Shown here piece by piece: positions 26,501 to 35,881 of a stretch of DNA of 40,653 nucleotides. Source of the DNA: Sulfurovum sp. (lineage in GTDB: Bacteria > Campylobacterota > Campylobacteria > Campylobacterales > Sulfurovaceae); contig JAUZSE010000012.1 in NCBI GenBank assembly GCA_030949725.1, positions 1-40,653 on the forward strand. Direction: 5' to 3'. The notes under the pieces are model-generated. The model was not told the DNA's origin, searched no databases, and was given only the letters and a program-made list of their open reading frames with translations. A program made the position numbers and the translations under genes. The number at the start of each line of letters is the position of its first letter. Within the stretch, counting starts at the first letter, position 1.

Positions 26501-27487
26501 CTACTTCCTAAAATGAATAAGTTTAAATCTATCACCCATAATCGTGGGTGATATAAGCGTTTTGATCTTATCTGTTTCTCTTAAGTATCTAGCCTGACTC
26601 GTTTGCTTAGAAAACTGTTCAAGTATATCTATGATACCAAAACGAATAAGCGCACGTGCCTGTGTCTCATAAAATAACTCTTCAAATCCTGCATGCTTAA
26701 ATGCTTCACTCACATGCCCAAAATTGACATCATAGGTAATATCAGCTTTGTTATACGACTCAGAAAGTTTGAGTGCTTCATCAAAAAGAGGATAAGTCTC
26801 ATGTGTTTTGTACACACGTATAGAAAAGTCATTACGCACATACTTTTCGCCATAATCAAAGGTGACAAAATCACAATGTGCTATGCCCTTAGCCATATCT
26901 AACGCAAACTCTTCATAGCCTACAGCCACTTCACCTTGTCTTAAGTGATGTGTTTTTGCCCATGTTAAGATCTCTTCTGGAGCTTTTTCCCATACTATCT
27001 TATGCTTCTCTACCGTAGCTATTTTCTCATCTTTTAAAAGTTCACAAGGAAAGGCATCGAAGATTTCATTGGCAACGACAAAAGCATAGCTAGCTTCTAC
27101 CTCGGCGATGTCATCAAAATGTCTAATCTCAATATCATCTCCAAAACGTTCTTTAATATACGCCAATTGTTCTTTTTGTACTTCAGGTTGACGCTCGACG
27201 ATACCAAACTTCAATGTTTTTACCAAAGAAGGGTCACAAGTATAAAGCCACTGTATGATGTCACATATTAAGTACCCTTGGTGTGCACCTATTTCTATAA
27301 GCCAACCATTTTTGTCTGCACTTCCTTCTTTTAAAAGTCCATAAAAATAGTTACCAATGCTTGCACCAAAAAAACTACTTGCACTGACAGCCGTATAAAA
27401 ATCTCCTGATTTACCTATGGCTTTGAAGGTTTTATAATACCCCTCTTTGCCATAGAGCCACAAATCCATATAGTCACTAAAGTACAT
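26501..27487 (-). CDS. MidA/NDUFAF7-family SAM-dependent methyltransferase
   Basis: 328 residues from the ATG at 27487 (MYFSDYMDLW); a slightly longer start at 27502 is possible. The N-terminal pattern FSDYMDLWLYGKEGYYKTFKA resembles the FxxFM segment and YY of this family. SAM site IEIGAHQGYLI, then FVVANEIFDAFPCE. NDUFAF7 dimethylates an arginine of complex I in mitochondria; bacterial substrates are not established. It overlaps tolC by 11 nt, so it may be cotranscribed. Confidence 0.78.
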   Translation of the reverse strand: MYFSDYMDLWLYGKEGYYKTFKAIGKSGDFYTAVSASSFFGASIGNYFYGLLKEGSADKNGWLIEIGAHQGYLICDIIQWLYTCDPSLVKTLKFGIVERQPEVQKEQLAYIKERFGDDIEIRHFDDIAEVEASYAFVVANEIFDAFPCELLKDEKIATVEKHKIVWEKAPEEILTWAKTHHLRQGEVAVGYEEFALDMAKGIAHCDFVTFDYGEKYVRNDFSIRVYKTHETYPLFDEALKLSESYNKADITYDVNFGHVSEAFKHAGFEELFYETQARALIRFGIIDILEQFSKQTSQARYLRETDKIKTLISPTIMGDRFKLIHFRK

Positions 27488-28673
27488 TTTCCACCCGTAC
27501 ATAGAGTTTCAAGAGTTGTACTTGTTTGTCGATCCTAAAAATCTGTTGATCTATCTTCCTTATTTGTAAGGAATTATACATAGTATCCGCATCCAAAGAA
27601 GTCTTTTCACCTGCTTGGGCAAGGTTCTTTGTGAGACGAAAAAGGTTTTTATATACTTTTTCATCTTTTTGTGCCAAACTGATCTTTTTATCTAAGATGC
27701 CCAAACTATTGTGTATCCAGTCGTACTCTTCTTCCACGGTGTCTTGTCTATCTAATACTTCAACAGCTGCTCGAAGTTTATCTACTTTACTAGATTCAAT
27801 ATCACTCAAAGCATTGATATCAATGGGCATAGAAACAGAAAACCCATAGGTATAATACTTCTCTTCAATCGCAGGATTAAAGAAAAGAGGATTAAGATCT
27901 CCATCTATGTATTGTCCTTGTAAAGAAACCGTAGGCATATACTTTGCCCATGTCACTTTTTCATTATATTTTGACTGTTCTGCACGTAACTTGTCTCTTT
28001 TTAATGCAAGGTTCTCATCGCTATAGGTTGCCTTACTTATCAGCTTTAGTTTTGGTAGACGTAAATTTTTGGGATTTTTATCACTTAAGAGTGAAAATCT
28101 CTGCCTCAACTCCATCACATTCAATTCTAGTTGTAAAAGTGCTGTTTCGTCTTGACTTCTTTTTAAGATAGCCTGATCTAAAAAACTACTGTCCAGCACA
28201 CCTGCTTCATAACTGTCACGTTTTTGTCGAATGTCTATGATGTCATTTTTGATCAAATATTTCAGTTTTTTCTTTTCTAAGGCTGTTTTTTTGAGGTTAA
28301 AAAGTATAGAAACAGCATCACCGATCATCTGACGCTTCCCAAGCTTTATCTCTGCGATATTCGCAGCACGTAATGCCTGTGAATACTTAATCCCATAATA
28401 AATTCCACCCGATCTAAAAATAGGCTGATCCACAGTAATAGAATAGTTCCCTACCCTAGTCGTCCGATCTTTAAACTGCGTTGAATAGTTTCTTCTATAT
28501 TGTAACATCACAGGTCTCACCCAAGAACGTGAAAGCTGATCACTCTCAAGTTCATTGTTCTGAAACTGATAATCAAAAAGCAATGATTTATTGCTAGAAA
28601 GTATATCTCCTAACCCATCCCCATAAAGTGTTGTGCCTGCGACAATGCTACAAAGTACTAATAGTTTTTTCAA
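27477..28673 (-). CDS. TolC-family outer membrane efflux protein
   Basis: About 398 residues. Signal peptide (KKLLVLCSIVAGTTLYG), then alternating helical and beta-strand stretches with the TolC-type coiled-coil repeats (IKYSQALRAANIAEIKLG, VTWAKYMPTVSLQGQYIDG). It is somewhat short for TolC. I prefer a TTG start at 28671-28673 with GAAGGG about 10 nt upstream; the ATG at 28691 has no ribosome binding site. It overlaps argD in either case. The HlyD-like gene lies on the far side of argD, so an export system with a missing pump is possible. Confidence 0.8.
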   Translation of the reverse strand: MKKLLVLCSIVAGTTLYGDGLGDILSSNKSLLFDYQFQNNELESDQLSRSWVRPVMLQYRRNYSTQFKDRTTRVGNYSITVDQPIFRSGGIYYGIKYSQALRAANIAEIKLGKRQMIGDAVSILFNLKKTALEKKKLKYLIKNDIIDIRQKRDSYEAGVLDSSFLDQAILKRSQDETALLQLELNVMELRQRFSLLSDKNPKNLRLPKLKLISKATYSDENLALKRDKLRAEQSKYNEKVTWAKYMPTVSLQGQYIDGDLNPLFFNPAIEEKYYTYGFSVSMPIDINALSDIESSKVDKLRAAVEVLDRQDTVEEEYDWIHNSLGILDKKISLAQKDEKVYKNLFRLTKNLAQAGEKTSLDADTMYNSLQIRKIDQQIFRIDKQVQLLKLYVRVENVL

Positions 28674-29831
28674 AACGTTTAAACCCTTCATCTATTTCAT
28701 TTTTGGAGATAGTAATACTAGGTAAAAAACGAACTGTATTACGTCCTGCTTTTAGTACAATAAGACCTTCTTCCATAGCATTTTTAACAATATTACTTTG
28801 AACCTCAGCACTTTTAGCACGAAGCCCACGCATGAGACCCAAGCCTACTTCTTTTTCAAAGAGATGGTCATATTTTGAAACGATCTCTTTCAACTTCTGA
28901 GAAAAATATACCAAGGTTTCATCTATGCTACCGCTGTCATACAGTGTAGACAAAACATCCAAAACAGCCAGTCCTGCAACCGTACTCAAGTAATTTCCAC
29001 CAAAAGTACTGCCGTGCTCACCAGGAACAAGAATGTCTTTATGTTTTGTCATCACAACACCTATAGGCACACCCCCACCCAAACCTTTGGCTAGAGTAAT
29101 GATGTCTGGTTCTATCTGATAAAGGTTTGAAGCTAAAAACTCTCCCGTACGGTACACACCTGTCTGCACCTCATCCACAATGAGTAAAATACCTTTACCT
29201 TTCAAATGTGCAGCCAGTTTTTGAATCTCATCTTTTTCAAAAGGCTGTACACCCCCCTCACCTTGCACAAGTTCTATAAGCACAGCAACCGTCTCGTCAT
29301 CTATAGCCATGTAGACATCCGCGATATTTTTTTCATATGAAAATCCGTCAGGATATGGGGAAAAGTTTGGCGTATGAAAACTCTCTTGCCCCGTAGCTTT
29401 TACCGTAGTAATCGTACGTCCATGAAAAGAGTGTTCTAAAGTGATGACTTTATAACGCTTGTTATCAAACTTCGTCTCTCCATACTTACGTGCAATTTTA
29501 ATAGCACCTTCATTGGCTTCTGCACCAGAGTTAGCAAAAACATACCCATATCATAACCCGAAAGTTCTACGATTTTTTCTGCCAACTTTGCCTGCGGTTC
29601 TATCACTTGTAAGTTTGAAATGTGTATGATATTTTTAGCCTGTTCACAAAGTGCCGAGGTCAATGTCTCATTCCCATGCCCCACAGAGTTCACCCCTATG
29701 CCCGAAGCAAAGTCTATATAGTCTTTACCATTCTCATCATAAAGTGTTGAGCCTACACCTCTTACAAAGTTCGTGTAGTCACGTGCATAGGTTTGTAATA
29801 CATATTTTTTATCTTGTTGTTCTAATGTCAT
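28648..29831 (-). CDS. argD: Acetylornithine aminotransferase, frameshifted
   Basis: About 395 residues when rejoined. PLP-dependent class III aminotransferase of arginine synthesis. YIDFASGIGVNSVGHGN near the N-terminus; after the break the correct frame reads FANSGAEANEGAIKIARKYG, then ELVQGEGGVQPF, IVDEVQTGVYRTG and ITLAKGLGGGVPIG with the PLP Lys. The break is at the A5 run 29536-29540 (coding T5, should be T6). ATG at 29829-29831 is chosen because GGA lies 7 nt before it. Overlaps the tolC start. Confidence 0.9.
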
Positions 29832-29861
29832 TTTTATTTCCATGTTTTAATTATTGATATT

Positions 29862-29867
29862 ATTATA
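29862..29867 (-). promoter_or_regulatory. Promoter -10 of argD-tolC-midA
   Basis: On the minus strand TTCGCTATAATAATATC gives an extended TATAAT, about 31 nt before the argD ATG. Confidence 0.6.
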
Positions 29868-29905
29868 GCGAAGTGTTTTTATGGTAGACATCAAAGTAGA
29901 GATGT

Positions 29906-30622
29906 CTACTTTATTTCTACTTTCATAAGCTTTGAAAACAAACCCTTAGGTGCAGGTATATAAATCTCTGCTCTATAAGAAGAGATAAACTTTTCATCTG
30001 CTACCTTCCACACTTTATCTACTTTATAGGCTGTTTTCTCACCATCAAGATAGATACTTTTTTCTTCTAACCCAGTCAACTCTTCAGGCTCTAAAAAAAG
30101 TACCAACTTTGCCTTTGAAATATCTGCTATCTGTAGCAAGGGAGACCCAAGATTTACAAAATCCCCTTTACGCACTATCATCTTATACATATACTTGTTT
30201 TTTAAAATAATCGATTTTTTTTCAATACTATCTTTAAGTTGTGCAACCTTATATTCCATATCCAAGTAGTTATTTTTGGCAGATACAAAACTATAAAATG
30301 CATTATCTTTTTGGGTATTAGAAGCTGTTATTAACTTATTTATACGTTGAAAATATGACTTTTTCCGTTTTAAAGTTTCATGAAGAATTTCAAGTTTAGC
30401 ATTGGATGTTTTCAAGTTAATTTTATCGAGTCTGTCATCCAAATATATCACTCGTTTATCATGAACCAAGCTACCTTCAGATTCGAGATCAACATCCATC
30501 ACCAAAGCACTCACTGCTGATTTTAGAACAATTGACTCATAGGCTTCAACTTTTGCATAATGCACTTTTGCAAAAAGTAATAGTGGGGTACATAGTAGTA
30601 GAAATAGTTTCATTATTTTCAT
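29906..30622 (-). CDS. HlyD-like periplasmic adaptor protein
   Basis: 238 residues, shorter than most adaptors. Signal peptide (KIMKLFLLLCTPLLLFA), a barrel strand region (AKVEAYESIVLKSAVSALV), a coiled-coil hairpin (about 70-140) and a second strand half (IVRKGDFVNLGSPLLQIADI). This is the membrane-fusion-protein layout. It should link an inner-membrane pump to a TolC-type channel; tolC is two genes away but no pump gene is visible. A promoter lies just upstream (30642-30647). Confidence 0.75.
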   Translation of the reverse strand: MKIMKLFLLLCTPLLLFAKVHYAKVEAYESIVLKSAVSALVMDVDLESEGSLVHDKRVIYLDDRLDKINLKTSNAKLEILHETLKRKKSYFQRINKLITASNTQKDNAFYSFVSAKNNYLDMEYKVAQLKDSIEKKSIILKNKYMYKMIVRKGDFVNLGSPLLQIADISKAKLVLFLEPEELTGLEEKSIYLDGEKTAYKVDKVWKVADEKFISSYRAEIYIPAPKGLFSKLMKVEIK

Positions 30623-30641
30623 TGTGTCATCTTTTTTAGAG

Positions 30642-30647
30642 ATTATA
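30642..30647 (-). promoter_or_regulatory. Promoter -10 of the HlyD-like gene
   Basis: On the minus strand TTTTGCTATAATCTC gives an extended TATAAT, 20 nt before the ATG at 30622. Confidence 0.6.
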
Positions 30648-30681
30648 GCAAAATAGCATTAATGCTCTTATAATTATGAGC

Positions 30682-30687
30682 TATACT
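30682..30687 (+). promoter_or_regulatory. Possible -10 of the DUF4403 gene
   Basis: ATGAGCTATACTG gives TATACT 23 nt before the ATG at 30711, with AAAGGA as the ribosome binding site. A second TATAAT at 30669-30674 is an alternative. The divergent adaptor gene starts only about 90 nt away, so the promoters may be co-regulated. Confidence 0.45.
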
Positions 30688-30710
30688 GTAAAAGACTAAA
30701 GGACTTCTCT

Positions 30711-32233
30711 ATGCATAAACATACATATCTAATGGGCGTAAGACCTTATATTTTTATGCTAGTCTCTTTTATGCTGCTTTCTCCGACCATCGTAATGGCA
30801 AGTAACAAACCTCTGCCAAATTCAGTGATCACCGTGCCTATAGAAGTAGATTTAAAAGTTTTGGAAAATCACCTCAACACTCTTGTCCCTAATTTATTGG
30901 CTGAGATAGAAGAGCTTAACAAAGTCTGTGTAGAGGCTCAGTATCTTAAAACAAAAGGCATACCAAAATGTCGCATGGATGGCTACAAAATATCTTGTAA
31001 AGATAGAACTATCAAGATAAAAACCATTCCTCAGATAAATTGTGATGTCAGAGGATGGGTCAAAAGAGATGGACGTATCTTGCTGTCAGGACAAGGTAAA
31101 ACCTTGCATTTTACATTCCCTATCAAAGCCCAAGTATCCACAGAAATAGGCATATCTGGCATAGCCCATGCCTCTGCCGTGCTACACATACAAGCTACCC
31201 CAAAGATCAACCAAGACTGGTCTATTTCTCTTGATATTACACCCCATTTTGTATATCCCAGCAACCTACAGTGAAATTACTTGAAATCTTAAAGATCAAT
31301 ATCAAAAATAAAGTAGAACCCAAACTACGCAAAAAGATGAAAGCCTTTGTCAAAAAAATACCAAAATTACTTGCAGATCTTGAAATGAAAGAAAAACTAC
31401 ATACAGCGTGGCAAGAGTTACAGGAGTCTTTAAAACTTGATGACGATTCTGAAACTTACCTCTTATTTAAACCCAAAAGTGCTTCTTATTCTGGATTTAA
31501 TATCGTCGATAATGTACTCAAAGCTTTTATAAGTGCCGAAGGTAGCACAAAAATCATTGTAGGTAAACCCAACATAGATTACAAAAAGACAAAACTCTGT
31601 CAATTAGGATCCAACACCTGTAAAGAAGGTAAATTTAATTTTCATCTTCCTGTCTCTGTGACCTATGAAGAACTACTAGAACTGTCCAATAAAAAACTAT
31701 TGCATGCCTCTTCTGTTGAACTGATAGAAAATGCCTTACCTGGTGTTCTCAGAGTATCTAAACCCAAAATAGAAAAAGCGGCTGAAGGTAAAATTCGTAT
31801 TTCTGCCTATATAAATTATGATAACCGATCCACATGGCTCAAAATGATTGATGTGTTTAACTGGTTCGATATAGATGGAGAGATTATTTTTCATGCTTCA
31901 CCTAGAATTGATCCAGAGACAAGATCTCTCATATTGGATAACTTAGTCTATGACTCAACGACAAACAGTGATCTCTTTGACCTATTGGTCGATGCAGCTG
32001 AATGGGAACCTATAAAATATTACTTCTCTACTCTTATGCAATATGAATTTGGTCCAAAGATAGATAATGGCATCATCAAAGCAAATAAAGCATTAAAAAA
32101 GTTTTCAAAAGGTGATATGAAACTATCTGCATATTTACAGATAGCATCCATAGAAAATATTATAATCAATGAAAAACATATTACTATCCATACGAAACTA
32201 TCGGGTAAAGTGAATATAGATATAGGTTTGTAA
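30711..32233 (+). CDS. DUF4403-family exported protein, split by an overlap or frameshift
   Basis: Two adjacent frames, 187 and 320 residues, totalling about 507, close to the size of DUF4403 proteins. The N-terminal part has a signal peptide and VITVPIEVDLKVLENHLNTL, a BPI-like tubular lipid-binding pattern; the C-terminal part contains the matching repeat half. At 31271-31274 the stop TGA and a GTG overlap. A single inserted G would give the continuous ...NLQVKLLEIL. I favour one protein with a read error, but translational coupling of two proteins is possible. DUF4403 proteins are predicted lipid-binding envelope proteins of unknown role. Confidence 0.7.
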
Positions 32234-32267
32234 AGCTAAGTCTACTTCTTATGTTAGCAGTTTTAGC

Positions 32268-32273
32268 TATAAT
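32268..32273 (+). promoter_or_regulatory. Promoter -10 in the 177-nt leader of the beta-barrel gene
   Basis: TTTTAGCTATAATATC is a near-extended -10 box. The leader (32234-32410) otherwise holds no gene: an imperfect dyad near 32293-32316, AT-rich repeats near 32353-32390 and a strong ribosome site AAAAGGAAAGGA. The leader of about 130 nt is longer than others here and may be regulated. Confidence 0.5.
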
Positions 32274-32410
32274 ATCACTATAAAAATAAAAGATAGATTA
32301 CCCTAAGGTAGTAAATCTTCTACTTTTAGAAAATTTTGCTTAACGCAAAGGATATATTTGATATAGTACTCCATATATATTGATATATACTTTAAAAGGA
32401 AAGGAATAAT

Positions 32411-33049
32411 ATGAAAACAAAAGAGATGTTAGTAGCTTCAATGCTCTTATCTTCAGCTCTATATAGTGGAGGTGATTTATTTGACATACCCACCTATGAC
32501 TTTATCCCAGAGATTGAGATAGATACACAAAACTTTTTTATCTTTGCTGCTGGAGGAATGAATATTGCAGATGTTACGCCATCGCTCGTAAATGCACTTG
32601 TTGTATTTGACGATGCATTAAATGATGAAGGTACTGTGTGGGAAATTGGTGGAGGATATAGACATACTGAAAATGTCTTTAGTACACTCTCTGTTCAGGC
32701 GAATTATTTTGATGCACTTGATATATATAACTATAATGCTAGCATAAATTACCGTTTTACAGACTTCTTTATTATGCCTTATGTGGGAGGAGTATTGGGT
32801 TACAGTTATTTAAGTTGGAATGAGGTACCTACAGACACCACAGGTAAAAATGTAAAAACCGAATTGAGTTCTAGTCAAATGTCTTTTGGTGTACAAGCAG
32901 GTGCTGACGTTGAACTTACAGACCAATTTACACTTTTTGCTGAATACCGATACATGATGCCTGATCATATAATGAGAATATATGAAACATCAACTATAAA
33001 TCACAACAATATGCAAACAATAGAGGGAGGTATTAGATATGAATTTTAA
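32411..33049 (+). CDS. Small outer-membrane beta-barrel protein
   Basis: 212 residues with a signal peptide (about 1-20), alternating aromatic and polar strands (FFIFAAGGMNI, WEIGGGYRHTEN, LSVQANYFDA, SINYRFTDFFIMPYVGG, FTLFAEYRYMM) and a C-terminal Phe in GGIRYEF, the barrel assembly signal. An eight-stranded OmpA/porin-like barrel is likely. It overlaps the FISUMP lipoprotein gene by 11 nt, so the two are cotranscribed and may form an outer-surface pair. Confidence 0.8.
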   Translation: MKTKEMLVASMLLSSALYSGGDLFDIPTYDFIPEIEIDTQNFFIFAAGGMNIADVTPSLVNALVVFDDALNDEGTVWEIGGGYRHTENVFSTLSVQANYFDALDIYNYNASINYRFTDFFIMPYVGGVLGYSYLSWNEVPTDTTGKNVKTELSSSQMSFGVQAGADVELTDQFTLFAEYRYMMPDHIMRIYETSTINHNNMQTIEGGIRYEF

Positions 33050-34380
33050 TAAAATAACGCTACCTATGCTACTTAGTATACCTGTAGCAGCACTGATCGC
33101 AACGGGTTGTGGTAGTGATGCCTATGTAGAAGAGATAGGTGATGGTGGTGGTACAAGTGGAACAACTGGAACAACTGGAACAACTGGAACAACTGGAACA
33201 ACTGGAACACCTGGTGATCCTAGAAATGGTGTTATTCCAGACAACTTACGCATCACTACTTTAAATCCTACACAGACTATCTTGTCGGTATGTGATATAA
33301 ATAACAGTAATAAATTTCGTCTAGGTGTGATTGACAACAGAGAAAATAAAATCACCCAAAAGCTTGATTATGAAATAACAAGTGGAAGAAGTGCAGACTT
33401 AGGTGCATACAGTAAAAGTGAAATTCTTGATTCAAAATACTCAAATGAATTTGAAGAAAATGTAATACTTAAGTTTGTATGACCCGCAGACAACTTAACC
33501 CAGGCAGAGGGTGGTTCTTTTTTAGCAACTATTATCGTAGATGACAGAGAAGGGAATAATGATGGTAAGTTTGAATTAAATTGTAAAGAATTTGCCAAGG
33601 CTGCTCCAAAAGACTATGGTGTTGAATTTGTTAATTTTGAGTATCCAATACAGGCTAATGACACTGAAATTTTCACTACTGACTTCCACCTCAAAGGTAC
33701 TAGCTACGTAGTTAGTGATAATGAAGAAGAAATTTTCGTACCTGTCGTAGGGACCTGATGATTCTATATGGCTCAATCATAATCTAGGTGCTGAGTACAT
33801 CAAAGTAAGCAGTCCATTCTTTAACCCAAAAGCTATACCTACTTCAGTCAAGGATCATCTTGCCTTTGGTGACCTTTGGCAGTGGGGACGTAAATCAGAT
33901 GGTCATCAGATGATTAATCGTATAGATGCGGCTTCTAGTAATCCCATCAATGGTAATACTATCACAAAAGCTGATGAGCCAAACGACAATCTCTTTATAT
34001 TTTCAGCTGATGATTGGAGAGTCAACCCAGATAGAAATCTTTGGGTTGGTGAAAATGCACCTAATCAAGTATGTCCTAAAGATTGGAGATTGGGTACTGA
34101 GCAAGAATGGCTTGACATTCGTGATGGTGGAGGCGGTGGAGGTGATGGTTCTCTTGGGTCATTCTTGCCACCTACTTTTTTACACTTAACAGTAACTGGA
34201 TGGAGAGACAATACCAATGGTCTTGTATTTAGTACTGGTGCTCAAGGTGAGTACTGGACAAGTACCGTTAGAGGTGCTGGTGCACAGGTAGTACGTTTTG
34301 AATCCTATGCAACAGATTCATTCACGCATGCCAATGTAAATGCTTTTGCTAACCCTGTAAGATGTAGATACGTCAAATAA
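33039..34380 (+). CDS. FISUMP-domain lipoprotein, with in-frame TGA and one frameshift
   Basis: About 446 residues when read through. Lipobox IATGC near residue 24, a Gly-Thr-Thr repeat, a middle region and a C-terminal FISUMP (Fib_succ_major) domain: SIWLNHNLGAEYIKV, FGDLWQWGRKSDGHQ, DDWRVN, LWVGENAPNQVCPKDWRLGT, ending RCRYVK. Two breaks: TGA at 33480-33482, after which the same frame stays open for about 90 codons; and an extra G at 33750-33752. TGG to TGA is the simplest change at the stop. Exposed at the cell surface is likely; FISUMP function is unknown. Confidence 0.78.
33159..33203 (+). repeat. Five 9-bp tandem repeats encoding Gly-Thr-Thr
   Basis: GGAACAACT is repeated five times without change, followed by GGAACACCT (33204-33212). 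It encodes a flexible linker just after the lipid anchor. The unit length is a multiple of three, so slippage changes the linker length without shifting the frame. Confidence 0.95.
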
Positions 34381-34400
34381 AATATATCTATTTTTATTCT

Positions 34401-34435
34401 CCTCTTCAAGAGCCTTTTGTAGCTCTTGAAAGAGG
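34401..34435 (+). terminator. Hairpin terminator after the FISUMP gene
   Basis: CCTCTTCAAGAGC pairs with GCTCTTGAAAGAGG (one bulged A) around an 8-nt loop, 20 nt after the stop. The following sequence is only moderately T-rich. Confidence 0.6.
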
Positions 34436-34458
34436 ATGCTTTATCTTCTTTTATTCAA

Positions 34459-35740
34459 TCATATCCATTTCGGAATAAATCTATATTTTACCTTTTTACT
34501 ATATGCTAGATACTCTTTGTCATGGTTGAGATGTCTTTCTTCTGTAATCGCTCTGACTATATATATAAGGTTCCACATTGCCATCGCTAGAGTAGCCCAT
34601 ATATTGGTCAATACATAACTGTTGTCAATCCACCAAGATAGATTTTTAGAAGCATAGGCAGGATGACGCACATAACTGTAAGGACCTATGGAGACTATGC
34701 CTCTATTGGTTAGATTACTAAACTTGAAGCCTAGTGCAGTCGTTGACCAAACATACACCATATAAAGCAAAAGCTGAAGCATTAAAATGATAGCAAGATA
34801 AAAGTCTTGCGTAATGATAGAGTGCGTATCAAGACCTTTATAAGATATAAACTGCGAAGTAAAGGCAGTGTTTAAGGGTGGGTAGCACATAAGTGCTACA
34901 AACCATCCACCTAGCGTTGCATCAACGCTTCTTGTTCTGTTGTCAAGCCAACGGCTTGCAAAAGAGTACCCTATAATAGCTATGGAGACATCTATCACAA
35001 AGATAAGATGAAAAAGAAGAAGATACCATTTTTTAAACTGTTCATACCAGCCCAAGGTGTAGTAATGCTCTGACCTTATAGAGAAAAAGTTATTTTGAAA
35101 CCCATGAAACTCTTGAATCATAAAAGTAGCCATCAACGTCAAAAAAAACAAAATTAACCAAGTAAAGAAGCCATACTTTTTTTACCCTTTTGTTACGATG
35201 AAATTTTTTGCTATATTTTCTTGATAACAGTGATTTTACAAGTGATTTCATAGCAATAATACTCAAGATAGCATAATCACCAAATTCATACTTTTTATCT
35301 CCTCTGTATAAGAGTGTTAAAAAAATGTACGGGGGTGAGAGAAGAAGAAAAGTATAAAGGTAATAATCTGCAAATTCTCTTGTCGGTGCAAAAAAATCTC
35401 CTTTTGTAAAATAACTATGATTATGAATGATATAGTAAAAAAGAAGCACAGGAAATAAAAGTGCAAAAAAACGCCAAAGTGTTGACCTCATTAAATAAAG
35501 TTTTGATTTACTAAGTGCAAGATAAACTACTTTATGATTATATTTTATATTGTAATTTTTTTTAAAAAAATACTCAAAGACTAACATTACCATAAAACTA
35601 AGAGGCACGATAACAAATATATACCCCACAGTGATATCGCTTATAATATCCAAAGATCGCAGATAAAGTAAGCCATACGAAAATACAAATATCGCATACG
35701 CCCCTACGTACCCTGCCCTAGATTGATATCTTTGTGTCAT
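34459..35740 (-). CDS. Polytopic membrane protein with C-terminal ICMT/PEMT-like methyltransferase domain, frameshifted
   Basis: About 426 residues when rejoined. Eight or more membrane helices; the C-terminal part carries the isoprenylcysteine carboxyl methyltransferase-like signature GPYSYVRHPAYASK, then ITEERHL and YSKKVKYRFIPKW. The break is an extra A on the coding strand (T7 run 35177-35183); with six the frame reads RVKKYGFFTWLILFFLTLM. ATG at 35738-35740 has GAGGAGA. The acceptor is unknown: no prenylated protein is known in these bacteria, and a lipid or small molecule is possible. Confidence 0.75.
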
Positions 35741-35787
35741 TATATCTCCTCAAATAATTTCTTATATTTTGTAAGATGTTCACTAAG

Positions 35788-35793
35788 ATTATA
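35788..35793 (-). promoter_or_regulatory. Possible -10 of the ICMT-domain gene
   Basis: On the minus strand TTAACTATAATCTTAG gives TATAAT about 48 nt before the ATG. The rest of the gap (35741-35881) shows nothing else clear. Confidence 0.45.
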
Positions 35794-35881
35794 GTTAAAA
35801 TTGCTAATATACTTGGTTAAGAAAATAGGTCTAAAAAGATTTTGACACTTAAAAACTCCTCCATGGTCTTACTTCAAGAAG

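Noticed and set aside
31271..31274. Two separate DUF4403 proteins coupled by GTGA
   Set aside because: Kept as a possibility only: the combined length and the frame repair by one base fit a single protein better.
33159..33212. Short repeat array as CRISPR
   Set aside because: Units are contiguous, 9 bp and in a coding frame, with no spacers.
33480..33482. TGA as a selenocysteine codon
   Set aside because: No redox motif surrounds it, no hairpin is evident just downstream, and the simplest change is TGG to TGA.
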